A DNA stretch of 64,000 nt from Leptospirales bacterium (GTDB lineage Bacteria; Spirochaetota; Leptospiria; Leptospirales; Leptospiraceae). A program made the position numbers and the translations under genes. The notes under the pieces were generated by a model that saw only the letters and a list, made by a program, of their open reading frames with translations, did not search any database and was not told where the DNA came from. This document shows positions 8,456-17,799 of this stretch, piece after piece; position 1 is the stretch's first letter; each line of letters begins with the position of its first letter. Location of the stretch: positions 1 through 64,000 of the forward strand of contig JAAFIR010000002.1 in assembly GCA_013297885.1 (NCBI GenBank). The letters run 5' to 3'.

Positions 8456-9346
8456 ATGAAAATTGGAATAATAGGTGGAAATGGTTTTATTGGAAAAAAT
8501 TTGACAAAATTACTTGCTCTAAATAACGAAGAAGTTTTTGTATTTTCTAGAAAAGAATTACAGAATCAAGGAAAAATCAAATTTATTCAAATGTCAGAAC
8601 CAAATTCAGAAAAACTAGAAGGTTTTGATACAATTATTAATTTAGCAGGTGAATCAGTAATTGGTGGAAGATGGACTGATGAAAGAAAAAAAATTTTGTC
8701 AAACTCAAGGGTTGAATATACAAATAAATTAGTATCTGAAATTTCAAAGTTAAAGAATAAACCTAAAACATTTCTCCAAGGAACTGCAATTGGTTTTTAT
8801 GGAATGATAGATGATGACTCAAAAACTTTTGATGAAAGTTCAAATGCAGGAGATGATTTTTTAGCCAAGCTTTGTGTAAACTGGGAAGAAGAAGCAAAAA
8901 AAATTGAATCTCAAAAAATTAGGCTTTTGATTTTAAGGACAGGTGTTGTGCTTTCCCCAGAAGAAGGTGCATTACAACAAATGCTTACTCCATTTAAATT
9001 ATTTGCAGGTGGGCATCTTGGATCTGGAAAACAAGTGATGAGTTGGATTCATCTTCAGGACATGATAGAAGGAATTTATTATTTAATCAAAAAAGAATCA
9101 GCTAGTGGAATATTTAATTTTTCCGCTCCAAATCCAGAAACCAATTATAATTTTTCTAAAACACTTGGAAAAGTTTTATCTAGACCATCTATTTTTCCAG
9201 TCCCAGAATTTATTTTAAAAACTATGTTTGGTGAATCTTCTGAGGTAATACTCAAAGGTCAAAAAGTATTACCAAAAAGACTTCTTGAAAATGGTTACAA
9301 TTTTAAATTTCCCAATTTAGAAGAAGCACTAAAAAATTTACTTTAA
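8456..9346 (+). CDS. TIGR01777-family epimerase/SDR (YfcH-like)
   Basis: An atypical short-chain dehydrogenase/epimerase of 296 residues. The N-terminal NAD(P)-binding motif is GIIGGNGFIGKNL (residues 3-15). The family hallmark INLAGESVIGGRWTDERK follows, then QGTAIGFYG in the catalytic region and VMSWIHLQDMIEGIYYL. The last 60 residues match the DUF1731-type tail (FPVPEFILKTMFGESSEVIL). The ribosome binding site AGGAAG lies about 5 nt before the ATG. The true substrate of YfcH-like proteins is not established. Confidence 0.92.
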   Translation: MKIGIIGGNGFIGKNLTKLLALNNEEVFVFSRKELQNQGKIKFIQMSEPNSEKLEGFDTIINLAGESVIGGRWTDERKKILSNSRVEYTNKLVSEISKLKNKPKTFLQGTAIGFYGMIDDDSKTFDESSNAGDDFLAKLCVNWEEEAKKIESQKIRLLILRTGVVLSPEEGALQQMLTPFKLFAGGHLGSGKQVMSWIHLQDMIEGIYYLIKKESASGIFNFSAPNPETNYNFSKTLGKVLSRPSIFPVPEFILKTMFGESSEVILKGQKVLPKRLLENGYNFKFPNLEEALKNLL

Positions 9347-9658
9347 AAAAAATACTTTATTTGTGAAATTTTAAAATAATAAAATTAAATTTTTCAACTC
9401 AAGCAAAAGGGATTAAAACGGCGTAAAAAAATTTTGTATGAAATTTTTTTACGAGAGTTGAAAGCCCGTTTTTTTTATGCAGTTACATAGTCTTAGTTTT
9501 CAATTTAAAATAGGAGTTTGCAAAAAAAAATTTGCCAATAAAATAGATTTCAGATTACAAAAAAACTTTAAATTTATTAGATTTAATTATTAATTTTTTT
9601 CTATTAATTTCGATTAGTAATAATAGATTAGTTTTAAAACTAATTTGGGAGATTTTTT
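9347..9658. other. Intergenic region upstream of fliD with repeat copy D
   Basis: Contains repeat copy D (9403-9538), followed by about 100 bp of very AT-rich DNA that probably carries the fliD promoter; no sigma factor consensus could be fixed with confidence. A GGGAG ribosome binding site lies at 9647-9651, 7 nt before the fliD ATG. Confidence 0.5.
9403..9538 (+). repeat. Three-way-junction intergenic repeat, copy D
   Basis: P1 is GCAAA/TTTGC (9403-9407/9531-9535), a compensated change from GCGAA/TTCGC. Pa is GGG/CCC (9409-9411/9465-9467), also compensated. P2 is a 13-bp stem with a 6-nt loop (9422-9434/9441-9453). P3 is reduced to a T8/A9 pairing (9469-9476/9522-9530) around a 45-nt interior. 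Confidence 0.8.
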
Positions 9659-11587
9659 ATGCCAGCATATACAATTTCTGGTCTGAGTTCAGGTCAAAAT
9701 ACAAATGATATTATACGTAAACTAGTTGAGCTTGAAGCAAAACCACTTAAAAGATGGGAAAAAGAGAATGAATACCAAAAAATCCAGATTAAAGCTTGGG
9801 CAGAATTAAGAAATTTATCTATAAATTTACAAATCAAAACAAAAAATTTAACATCATTCACAGCACCTTTTTCGACAAAAAAAGTTTCTGCAAATGAAGA
9901 AGGTTATATCACAGGTGAAGCGAATAGAAATGCAAAATCTGCAAAACAACAAATTGAAATTGTTAAACTTGCTACCAAACATAAAATTGCTGGAAATAAA
10001 ATTCCTTTAGATACAACTCTTCCTGCAGGAAGTTTTTCAATTCTTTCCAAAGACAAAAGAGCTGATATAAATTTTCAAGGTGGAAAATTAGAAGACCTTC
10101 AAGATAAACTCAGAAGCTTCGGTAGCCAAATTATTAAATCAAGTTTAATGAAAGTAGATAACGACAATATGGTATTTGCAATTAATGCTCTCCAATTTGG
10201 AAAAGATGCTGAATTAAAATTTTTAGACCCAAATGGAATTTTACAAACAGCTGGTCTTGTTGGTGGAAATGTTCCTGAACCTCCTGCAAAAATTTCTTCA
10301 GTTCAATTCAATTTTTCAGGTATAACTCCAAATCAAAACGAAAAGTATACTAACAATCAAAAACCAGAATTTGCAGCAACTCCAATTGGAACTTCTGGAG
10401 TTACTCTCAAAGGCAATACAAGTTTTTTAATTCCTACAGAAAAAATACGTGTTGAAAAACAATCTTCATTAGAAGTTGTTGCAGCACCAAATTCTAACAC
10501 AGTTCCAGATTATTTAGGTGTGGGTGTTTATTATGAAACCAAAGAAGGTGAAAAATCTAAGTTCGAAAATGTCCAATCCAAAAATGGAAAATATGTCGTA
10601 AACGTTTCAACTTTTGCAAGAGATTTGCTAATTACAAAAATTGTGTTGGCAAATTCAGGTGATGGTGAAGTTGCCTTAAACGATATTCATTTGCACATTC
10701 CTGGAGAAATTCAAGGTGCTACAATTAATTCTTCAATTACTCCACCAGAAGATGCAAAATTTAAAATTGATGGAATTGAAGTAACTAGAGACACAAACGA
10801 AAATATTAAAGATGCAATTGATGGAGTTTCATTAACTTTGTTAAAAGAATCTACAACACCACTTACACTGGATATTGCTACAGAAACTTCAAAAGGAATT
10901 GTTCTTGTAAAAGAATTTGTAGATGCTTATAATGAATTAATGAAATATTCTAAAGAAATTAGTTCAGTCAACAAAGATGGTAAAGTTGATTTAAGTACTG
11001 CAGACGAAAGTCCTGCAGATATTTCGGCTGATTATTGGAATAAAAAAACTAAATCTGGAATTTTATCTGGAGATAATGCTGTAATTAGATTAATGGTTGG
11101 TTTGAAAAATGCTTCAAGTGCTTCCTACCCCTCCTCTACTGATCCTAGATATAAAGTTCTAAGTGATATTGGTGTTTCAACTGGTGAACTAGGAAGTAAT
11201 TGGAAACAAATTCAAGATGGACATTTAAAAATTGAAGAAGCTATTTTATCTGTTGCACTAAACGATCATCCTGAATCCATTCGTGAATTATTTGCATCAG
11301 ATAATAATAATGATAGTAGAGTTGATGATGGTGTGGGTGTTGCAATATTAGAACATATCAAACCATACACTCAGTTGAGTTCTGGTCTAGTTTCAAGTAA
11401 GATTAAATTAGCTGAAAATACAATTGGGGAGAATTCAAAAAAATCTAAAGATTATGAATCTCATTTAGTTTCTTATGAAAAAAAATTAAAACAAAAATAC
11501 TTAAATATGGAACAAGGTGTTGGAAAAAATAAAGCAGTTGGAAATTATCTAAAAAACACTTTTAATCAATCTAGAAAGGATGACTAA
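9659..11587 (+). CDS. fliD: Flagellar filament capping protein FliD
   Basis: FliD caps the flagellar filament and drives flagellin folding at the tip; in spirochaetes the filament lies in the periplasm. The 642-residue protein has the FliD N-terminal domain (GLSSGQNTNDIIRKLVELEA, about 6-25) and the FliD C-terminal domain (about 365-620; GIVLVKEFVDAYNEL, LSDIGVSTGELG, SKIKLAENTI). The last helix EKKLKQKYLNMEQ resembles the FliD end where the protein self-associates. As expected for an exported flagellar protein, no signal peptide is present. A GGGAG site precedes the ATG by 7 nt. The next gene begins right at the stop, so the two are an operon. Confidence 0.94.
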   Translation: MPAYTISGLSSGQNTNDIIRKLVELEAKPLKRWEKENEYQKIQIKAWAELRNLSINLQIKTKNLTSFTAPFSTKKVSANEEGYITGEANRNAKSAKQQIEIVKLATKHKIAGNKIPLDTTLPAGSFSILSKDKRADINFQGGKLEDLQDKLRSFGSQIIKSSLMKVDNDNMVFAINALQFGKDAELKFLDPNGILQTAGLVGGNVPEPPAKISSVQFNFSGITPNQNEKYTNNQKPEFAATPIGTSGVTLKGNTSFLIPTEKIRVEKQSSLEVVAAPNSNTVPDYLGVGVYYETKEGEKSKFENVQSKNGKYVVNVSTFARDLLITKIVLANSGDGEVALNDIHLHIPGEIQGATINSSITPPEDAKFKIDGIEVTRDTNENIKDAIDGVSLTLLKESTTPLTLDIATETSKGIVLVKEFVDAYNELMKYSKEISSVNKDGKVDLSTADESPADISADYWNKKTKSGILSGDNAVIRLMVGLKNASSASYPSSTDPRYKVLSDIGVSTGELGSNWKQIQDGHLKIEEAILSVALNDHPESIRELFASDNNNDSRVDDGVGVAILEHIKPYTQLSSGLVSSKIKLAENTIGENSKKSKDYESHLVSYEKKLKQKYLNMEQGVGKNKAVGNYLKNTFNQSRKDD

Positions 11588-11588
11588 G

Positions 11589-12542
11589 ATGCAGATTTTT
11601 ATAAATGAAGAAGCTGTTGAATCAAAAATTGAAAATGAAAAAAACATGGAAGATGTTTATTCTGGTATCAAAAACTGGGCTGAATCTAAAGGAAAATTTT
11701 TAGTTGCTTTTAAAATTGATGGGAATGAAAAAAAAGATGCAGAACTTAAAAATATTTCTATCAATTCAGTATCTCGTGCTGATTTTTATATTGGTGAAAG
11801 TTTAGATGTTGTAATTTCTTCTTTATCTGAGCTTGATTTATATGTTGATAAAATTGGAGATACTTTATTTGGAAGAGATTCATTAACTCCAAAAGAAGCA
11901 TCTGATTTGGAAGAAGGAAAAAAATGGATACTAACAGTTCTTGAATCAGCAGAATCTATTCTTAGACTTGATTATAAAAAAATGTCTCCTGTTGGAATAG
12001 AAAAAACAATATCAGGAATAATTGAAAATTTGACTTCAGAAAAAAAATTAGATACAATTTTATCAATAGAAGATTATTTAGAAAATCTAAGAGATTTAAA
12101 ATTATTCATCATGGATTTAATTAATCGTTTAAGTTTATTAAACTTAGATACTGAAACTATCAAAGAAATTCTAGACACTTATGCCAATAATATGGAAGTA
12201 TTAAAAAAAGAATTTATGTCAGTGAATGAAAATTTTCAATCTGGTAAAGAAGCACTAGCAAATCAACTTCTTCAACATTCTTCTGGACGTCTTCATATTA
12301 TGATATCTGGTTTAATTTCAGTGGCAAATAAAATTCATAATACAAATATTGAAGAATTAAAATTTAACGACCAGACTCTTTTAATTGTAAACAAAGAACT
12401 TTCTGAAAAATTAAATACAATTGCTAAAGCTTTTGAAGATCGAGACATTCTCACAGCTGGAGACACAATTGAATATGAACTACCAGAAATTTTAGATAAG
12501 TTTGTTCCATTTTTAAAAGCACTTAGAGAAAAATTAGTTTAA
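11589..12542 (+). CDS. Helical protein downstream of FliD, probable flagellar accessory
   Basis: About 317 residues, mostly alpha-helical, without signal peptide or membrane segment. The ATG at 11589 is chosen over the one at 11580 because the AGAAAGGA site just before 11580 has proper spacing (9 nt) only to 11589. Features include ISSLSELDLYVDKIGDTLFG, ENLRDLKLFIMDLINRLSLL and SSGRLHIMISGLISVANKI. The position directly behind fliD suggests a flagellar chaperone or assembly factor playing the part that FliS/FliT play elsewhere; that is inference from context only, since no FliS or FliT signature is visible. Confidence 0.72.
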   Translation: MQIFINEEAVESKIENEKNMEDVYSGIKNWAESKGKFLVAFKIDGNEKKDAELKNISINSVSRADFYIGESLDVVISSLSELDLYVDKIGDTLFGRDSLTPKEASDLEEGKKWILTVLESAESILRLDYKKMSPVGIEKTISGIIENLTSEKKLDTILSIEDYLENLRDLKLFIMDLINRLSLLNLDTETIKEILDTYANNMEVLKKEFMSVNENFQSGKEALANQLLQHSSGRLHIMISGLISVANKIHNTNIEELKFNDQTLLIVNKELSEKLNTIAKAFEDRDILTAGDTIEYELPEILDKFVPFLKALREKLV

Positions 12543-12572
12543 TTGTACTTTACAGAAAATTAATTAATATAG

Positions 12573-13745
12573 ATGATTAGTAATATGAACCAAATAATCA
12601 AGTTTTTTATAATTTTAATTCCTTCCTTATTTTTATTCCATTTTTCTTTTTTGGGATTTAATTTATTTCAATCAGATTTTGTAATTCATGAATGGGGAAC
12701 ATTTTCTTCAAGAGTTGACAAAAATGGAAAACAAATCTCAGGACAAAGATTTGAAGGCAGAACTTCTCTTCCTGAACAAGTTTATCGTTTGATTGATCAA
12801 ACAATAGCTACAGATAAGAATCAAGATGAAAAGTATTATTATTCAAAGAATAATACTGGAAGTGGTTATAGCGTTGGAGATGGAACAGAAGGAGATGCAT
12901 ATACTGGAATCAATATCCAAAATGATACAATTAGAATGGAAACTCCCGTTCTATATTTTTATTCAGAAAAAGAATTGGATATTTCTATTGATGTAAAATT
13001 TCCAAATGGCTCAATTGGAGAATGGTTTCCCAAAAGAGAGAATGGTGAATTGATTTCGAAAGATTACTTTGAATATCATTCTTTGATTGATCCCTTTGAA
13101 TCCAAAAAAATTTTAGACTTAAAAAACTACACAGGTAATATTTCTTGGAAAGCAAAAATTTTAGAGCCAAAAAATAAATCAAATTTTTCCATCAGCACAA
13201 AAGCAAACGAATGGATTTCACCAAGAGAAACAGAATCAAATTTAGTTCAAATTGGAAATGAAATTGAAAAATATATTTTTTATAGAGGAATTGCAAACTT
13301 TGATAATCCAATTTCAACTAAAATCAAAAGAGAAGGTAAAGAAAAAATTTTAAGTTTAAATAATTTACTAAATGAAAAAATTCCATTTGTATTTGTATTA
13401 CAAAATAATTATAGCACTAAAAAGAAATTTGTTTTTTGGTCTGGAAGTCTCAAAGAAAATCAAAATTTTCAAATTAGCTTAAATGAAAAAGAAGCAAAAG
13501 ATTTTTCAGAAAATCATATTTTAGAATTTAAACAAGCATTAGAAAAAGCAGGTCTTTATCCAAAAGAAGCAAATGCAATGATGAATACTTGGAAAGAATC
13601 TTATTTTGAAAAACAATCTGGTTTAACTATTTTTTATATTGTTCCTGAAAAAAAACTAAATCAATTATTGCCAATTAAATTTTCAGTTCAGCCAGACGAA
13701 TTCAAAAGAGCTTTTATTGGTAGAATAAAAATTGATCTAAATTAA
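12573..13745 (+). CDS. Exported protein with HEWGTF motif, function unknown
   Basis: A 390-residue protein with a hydrophobic N-terminus (FFIILIPSLFLFHFSFLGFN) that is either a signal peptide or an anchor. Just behind it is FVIHEWGTFSSRVDKNGK, a motif I recognise from uncharacterised exported proteins of several phyla that start VHEWGTFTS. The body is beta-rich (METPVLYFYSEKELDISIDV) with a helical C-terminal segment. Two ATGs (12573, 12585) are both possible starts. It follows the fliD pair by 30 bp but nothing in the sequence ties it to flagella. Confidence 0.7.
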   Translation: MISNMNQIIKFFIILIPSLFLFHFSFLGFNLFQSDFVIHEWGTFSSRVDKNGKQISGQRFEGRTSLPEQVYRLIDQTIATDKNQDEKYYYSKNNTGSGYSVGDGTEGDAYTGINIQNDTIRMETPVLYFYSEKELDISIDVKFPNGSIGEWFPKRENGELISKDYFEYHSLIDPFESKKILDLKNYTGNISWKAKILEPKNKSNFSISTKANEWISPRETESNLVQIGNEIEKYIFYRGIANFDNPISTKIKREGKEKILSLNNLLNEKIPFVFVLQNNYSTKKKFVFWSGSLKENQNFQISLNEKEAKDFSENHILEFKQALEKAGLYPKEANAMMNTWKESYFEKQSGLTIFYIVPEKKLNQLLPIKFSVQPDEFKRAFIGRIKIDLN

Positions 13746-13753
13746 TATTCTTA

Positions 13754-14914
13754 ATGGATATAATTTGTCCTTTATGTAATTTTCAATTTCATATAAAAGA
13801 AAATGAAACTATTTCTTTTGGAGACTCGCCACCACCAACAGGAGGTGATTATGAATTTTCTGAATCAGAAGAAAATTTTAGGTGTCCTGATTGTAATGAA
13901 TATTTGGGTGTTCTTGTAAAAAGAACTTTATCAGGGGAATATTTACAACATGAAAAAGTTTTTGTTGCATCAGATCCAGAATGGGCGTTTTTAAAAATTA
14001 ATTTTCATAAATCGAAAAATGAATTTATTTTAGAAAAAAATAATACAATTTTGATCTATGAATTTGATAAGACTTGGAAACAAAAATTTGAATTAAACAA
14101 TTATGAACTAGCAAATTCTGATTTGTATTTTATAAAAAACCAAAATGAATATCTGGCTCTTGATGAAAATGGGAAAACAGTTCGGAAGTTTCCGAATGAA
14201 TTTGATTATTTTTCACCTCTAAATTTAGAAACTTATCATGAAGATAAATTAATTTTATCAGGACTCCAAGATGGTTTTCAAAAAATTAAATTTAATTCCA
14301 AAGATAAAATTATTAGTTTTGATTTGGAAAACTTGCCTTTAGGAAAAACAAATCATGAATATTTTTTTTCAGAAGAAAAAATTTTGATTAGCACAATTGA
14401 CAGAGCATTTGAAAAAAATAATTCAATATCCTTTTATAAATTTATCGAAAACTTTAAAAAAATAAATTTAATACAAAAAAATATTGAAGCAGGTATTTGT
14501 TATGAAAAAGTTTTACTTGGAAAAGATTTTATTATTTCAATTGAAACTAAAAATGAAAAAGGATTAGTTTATTATTCTCATCATCCATTTCGAATTTCAT
14601 TTTATGATACAAAAAATTTCAATTTAATCAATAGAATTGAAACTCTTGACTCAAAAATTTGTATTATTCAAAATCATAATTTATTTGTAAAAATTTTAAA
14701 AAATGGAAATTTATTTTGGTGTTCAAATCAAATCTATATTTTAGATATAAATTTTCAAATTATTAAAAAACTAGATTTTAAATTAAAAGGATATTTTAAA
14801 ATTTGGTTTTCAGAAAACGAAAAATTTATTTTAATAAACCAAGAAAATGATTTGTTTTCAATTGAGCTTGAAACAAATAAAATTTATTCTTTTAAAAAAA
14901 ATTTTTATTTATAA
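13754..14914 (+). CDS. Zinc-ribbon protein with beta-propeller-like repeats
   Basis: A 386-residue cytoplasmic protein. The first 55 residues form a zinc ribbon with two CxxC knuckles (CPLCNFQF and CPDCNEYLG). The rest is a series of beta-strand repeats (NEYLALDENGKTVRKFPNEF, EDKLILSGLQDGFQKIKF), as in WD-like or PQQ-like propellers, without a clear repeat consensus. It starts 8 bp after the preceding stop and ends 2 bp from the convergent neighbour's stop. No specific family could be named. Confidence 0.6.
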   Translation: MDIICPLCNFQFHIKENETISFGDSPPPTGGDYEFSESEENFRCPDCNEYLGVLVKRTLSGEYLQHEKVFVASDPEWAFLKINFHKSKNEFILEKNNTILIYEFDKTWKQKFELNNYELANSDLYFIKNQNEYLALDENGKTVRKFPNEFDYFSPLNLETYHEDKLILSGLQDGFQKIKFNSKDKIISFDLENLPLGKTNHEYFFSEEKILISTIDRAFEKNNSISFYKFIENFKKINLIQKNIEAGICYEKVLLGKDFIISIETKNEKGLVYYSHHPFRISFYDTKNFNLINRIETLDSKICIIQNHNLFVKILKNGNLFWCSNQIYILDINFQIIKKLDFKLKGYFKIWFSENEKFILINQENDLFSIELETNKIYSFKKNFYL

Positions 14915-14916
14915 AT

Positions 14917-15720
14917 TTAAAAATTTTTAATATCTATAATCAAATTTTTTTCTAGTTCTTTTCCTTTTTCGCCAAGAAGGTTTTTGAACTTTTTTTTAGA
15001 AAAATTAGAAATAATTTCAGCAGATTTTTTATAAAATTCAATTTCTTTATTAAAATATTTTCCCCAAATTTTAGAATAAAATTTTTCATTCAAATAAAAA
15101 GAAAATTTTTCTTTGGGATTTTTTTTAAACTCATTTAAAAAATAAATTTGTTCTGAAATATCTATTGCAGTAAAACCAGATTTAGTTAAAGCTTCTTCCA
15201 TAAAAATCATTTCGATATAAGAAATATAATCCTGTAACTCACCCCAAAAATCAAAACCTTTTTTTCCATAAGAACTCAAACAATGAAAACTAGTACAAAC
15301 GGAGCTTCTAGATTTCCAAATTCCACAATTATTTTCTTTTTTATTGTAATATGGACAAAGCCAGTCTTCTTTTTTCCCAAAAAATTTTTCTTTAAATTTG
15401 TTAAATTCAATTTGTTTTGGAATACTTGCTAATATTCCAATTGGTAAAGTATATTCTCTAGACTCAATTTTAGTTTTAATTTTATTTATGATTTCAGCAT
15501 CTGTATTTGTATCCAAAAAAATTTGACCAATAGAAAAATTTGTTTGAAATGGTTGGAATGTACAACATTTTAAATTTGGAAGGTATTCTCTCTTGTCTGG
15601 ACTTTTTCCTTTTTGTAAAGCACAAGTATCACATGTAGCCTTTTTTTCTTCAATATTAAAATTTAAAATTTCTTCTTCAAATAAATTTAAATACATTTCA
15701 GGAAGAACTGATTTTAACAT
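14917..15720 (-). CDS. YkgJ-like cysteine-cluster protein
   Basis: A 267-residue protein with two cysteine clusters: CDTCALQKG with LKCCTFQPFQ (residues about 30-55), and CPYYNKKENNCGIWKSRSSV with CTSFHC (about 120-147). The second resembles the YkgJ-type metal-binding family, which may bind zinc or an Fe-S cluster. The start codon overlaps the stop of the upstream omega-amidase gene (TAATG), so they are translationally coupled. Function is unknown; the family assignment is moderate. Confidence 0.62.
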   Translation of the reverse strand: MLKSVLPEMYLNLFEEEILNFNIEEKKATCDTCALQKGKSPDKREYLPNLKCCTFQPFQTNFSIGQIFLDTNTDAEIINKIKTKIESREYTLPIGILASIPKQIEFNKFKEKFFGKKEDWLCPYYNKKENNCGIWKSRSSVCTSFHCLSSYGKKGFDFWGELQDYISYIEMIFMEEALTKSGFTAIDISEQIYFLNEFKKNPKEKFSFYLNEKFYSKIWGKYFNKEIEFYKKSAEIISNFSKKKFKNLLGEKGKELEKNLIIDIKNF

Positions 15721-16508
15721 TAAAATAAATCTCTACGTTTGTCTTTTAAAAATGGCAAAAATTCTCTATATTCTTTTAAAGTTCTTAGGCTTAGTCTTTC
15801 AAATAAAATATCTTCTTTATCTCTTTCTAAAATTTTTTCATTTCCATTCATATCATACAACACACTAAAACCAGAATGATAAAGTGGATTTTTTTTTCCA
15901 GCATTACCAATTCGATTTATTCCAAGAACATAAGCTTGATTTTCAATTGCACGAGCTTTAAGCAAACTAAGCCAATGAGTAATTCTAATATCAGGCCAAT
16001 TTGCAATTACCAAATACAAATCTGTTTGTCCTGAGGTGCGTCTAAAAATTTCAGGAAAACGAAGATCATAACAAATTAACATAGAAATTTTAAATCCATT
16101 CCATTCAAAAATTTGATTTTCATTTCCTGCAGTAAATTCTTTGTCTTCACCTACCAAACTAAATGGATGAATTTTTCTGTAACGATTAGAAATAAAACCG
16201 GAAGGTCTCGCAATTGAAAATGTATTAAATGGTTTTCCTGAATTATTTTTTTCAATCCAAGATCCGCCCACTAAATTCCCAGTTTTTTTTGCCATTTCAA
16301 TTAAAAAACTTTCTGATTCAGAATTTTGTTCTTCCCCGAATTTTTCAGACTTCATTGTAAATCCAGTTGAAAAAGTTTCTGGTAAAACAACAAGCCCATC
16401 TTGAAATTTGATTTGGTTAAATAAATTCCTAAGTTTAGAAAAATTTTTTTCTTTATCTTCCCATTCAATATCAAATTGAATTCCAGCTAGATTTAAAAAA
16501 CTATTCAT
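15720..16508 (-). CDS. Carbon-nitrogen hydrolase, omega-amidase (YafV/Nit2-type)
   Basis: A nitrilase-superfamily enzyme of 262 residues. The catalytic triad is visible: Glu in VVLPETFSTGF, Lys in NRYRKIHPF and Cys in MLICYDLRFPEIF. The sequence style (MKSEKFGE, NWPDIRITHWLSLLKARAIE) is that of YafV/Nit2 omega-amidases, which deaminate alpha-ketoglutaramate and alpha-ketosuccinamate as metabolite repair. It overlaps the upstream gene by 4 bp (ATGA) and the downstream one by 1 bp, in a three-gene minus-strand operon. Confidence 0.9.
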   Translation of the reverse strand: MNSFLNLAGIQFDIEWEDKEKNFSKLRNLFNQIKFQDGLVVLPETFSTGFTMKSEKFGEEQNSESESFLIEMAKKTGNLVGGSWIEKNNSGKPFNTFSIARPSGFISNRYRKIHPFSLVGEDKEFTAGNENQIFEWNGFKISMLICYDLRFPEIFRRTSGQTDLYLVIANWPDIRITHWLSLLKARAIENQAYVLGINRIGNAGKKNPLYHSGFSVLYDMNGNEKILERDKEDILFERLSLRTLKEYREFLPFLKDKRRDLF

Positions 16509-17515
16509 TTTTTCTTGTACACAAATAAAAATGATAAACTAAATAAAATTCCCATCACTGCAATTACACCTAACAGCGATTTATCCCAAGTAGTAAAATA
16601 TTTTCCATTTACCAATTTTCTTGAGTTTGGCTCTTCAGAAATTTTTACTTCTGGTTTACCACCAGAAACTTTTACAGAAACTCCATTTGCAGAATATTTT
16701 ACTTTATAAGCTCCCATACCTTCTGGAATATCAGTTTCAATTGGAATAGATTCTTTTGAATTTAAAATTTCCACATTCATTTTTTTTGGTTTATAAAAAA
16801 TTATTTTTGGTGCTGTTTCCACTTGAACAAATTCTTTATCAGAAAAATTTACATCTCCTAAATCTTTTGCATCTAAATTATAAGAAATTTGTAACTCAGA
16901 AATTCCCGGTAAAATTCCACGTTTCAAAATTTTTTCTTCTTTATTAGTTCCCTCAACAAATTGTAAAGGAATTGGCATTTTAGAACTTCCTTGAATCAAA
17001 TTTGCAGAAAGATTTTTTGCATTTTCAGGAATATAAAACTTCAAAGGATTTTCTTCAGAATAAAAACTTAAAGCAGGACTAGTTTTATTTTCTATTAAAT
17101 AAATTTTATAAAACAAAACAGAATCTTGTTCCCGAATAATTTGTAACAAACTTCTAATATCAAAATTTTTTAAACTAGCAGTAGTTTCATACACCAAAAT
17201 CTCTTGGAGTTTTTTTCTAAATTCTGGAGTGGGTGGAATCATTTTGTTATAAGTATTATTTTTATAAGTTGCTTGAAGTAAAATCGGTGAGCTAGCTTCT
17301 ACATTAATTCCGCTTAACTTCAAATTGCCGCTGACATTTTCCACTTCTTTAACAGGAATCATCCCACCTTGAAGAGCGATCACTTTTAGCTTCTCAACTT
17401 TCGCGAAACTCCCATTTGTCCCGTTTTTAATCAAAATCTCCAAACTGATTTCCTCAGAAAAAGCTGAAAAAAAACACAAAAAAAATAAAATTATTTTAAA
17501 AAAAATATCTTGCAT
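16505..17515 (-). CDS. Exported protein with C-terminal membrane anchor, unknown function
   Basis: A 336-residue protein with a signal peptide (IILFFLCFFSAFSEE) and a C-terminal membrane helix followed by lysines (LGVIAVMGILFSLSFLFVYK, then KK), so it is a type I anchored periplasmic protein. The mature part is beta-rich (ASSPILLQATYKNNTYNKMI, FKLYIP-like strands near FYIPENAKNLSA), compatible with Ig-like or carboxypeptidase-regulatory-like folds. It is the first gene of the operon with the omega-amidase and the YkgJ-like gene. No family was recognised. Confidence 0.68.
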   Translation of the reverse strand: MQDIFFKIILFFLCFFSAFSEEISLEILIKNGTNGSFAKVEKLKVIALQGGMIPVKEVENVSGNLKLSGINVEASSPILLQATYKNNTYNKMIPPTPEFRKKLQEILVYETTASLKNFDIRSLLQIIREQDSVLFYKIYLIENKTSPALSFYSEENPLKFYIPENAKNLSANLIQGSSKMPIPLQFVEGTNKEEKILKRGILPGISELQISYNLDAKDLGDVNFSDKEFVQVETAPKIIFYKPKKMNVEILNSKESIPIETDIPEGMGAYKVKYSANGVSVKVSGGKPEVKISEEPNSRKLVNGKYFTTWDKSLLGVIAVMGILFSLSFLFVYKKK

Positions 17516-17564
17516 ACCTACTAACCAAATCTAATATATAGATAATAATTTATAGGAGAATATT

Positions 17565-17678
17565 ATGAAAACATTAATTTTATCAATTTTAGTATCTATT
17601 TCAGCTCTTTCTTTCAGCCTATCAGCTTGTGGAAAAGGAAAAGTTGTAGAGACTCTAAACCCAACCACTCAAGAGTAG
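17565..17678 (+). CDS. Very small lipoprotein (37 aa)
   Basis: An overlooked short gene. The frame encodes a lysine start, a hydrophobic run and a clear lipobox (FSLSACGKGK, lipidated Cys22), then only about 15 mature residues ending TQE. An AGGAG ribosome binding site at 17554-17558 sits 6 nt before the ATG. A strong GC-rich hairpin follows at 17694-17713. Size and composition recall entericidin-like lipopeptides, but there is no specific match. It is divergent from the operon at 17515. Confidence 0.72.
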   Translation: MKTLILSILVSISALSFSLSACGKGKVVETLNPTTQE

Positions 17679-17693
17679 TTTGTAAATTTTTTA

Positions 17694-17713
17694 GAGGGGA
17701 AAGCTTTCCCCTC
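17694..17713. terminator. GC-rich palindromic hairpin after the 37-aa lipoprotein
   Basis: A perfect 20-nt palindrome, GAGGGGAAAGC followed by its complement TTTCCCCTC. It is one of the most GC-rich stretches of the region and lies 16 bp after the stop codon. A second small hairpin (GCTTCAAAGC) and a T6 run follow within 25 nt. The T-run segment AAAGCTCCGTTTTTTCG resembles the linker B end of the intergenic repeat, so it may be built from a repeat fragment. Confidence 0.6.
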
Positions 17714-17799
17714 GCTTCAAAGCTCCGTTTTTTCGCTACCCCTTCACCGAGCAACATTTTAGTTTTGAAAAATTTGTTCTTTTTCACTCGGACTCAACT

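Noticed and set aside
17711-17760. Possible further repeat copy after the 37-aa lipoprotein gene
   Set aside because: Only a linker-B-like stretch and T-run are present (AAAGCTCCGTTTTTTCG); P1, Pa and linker A are missing, so it is not counted as a copy.
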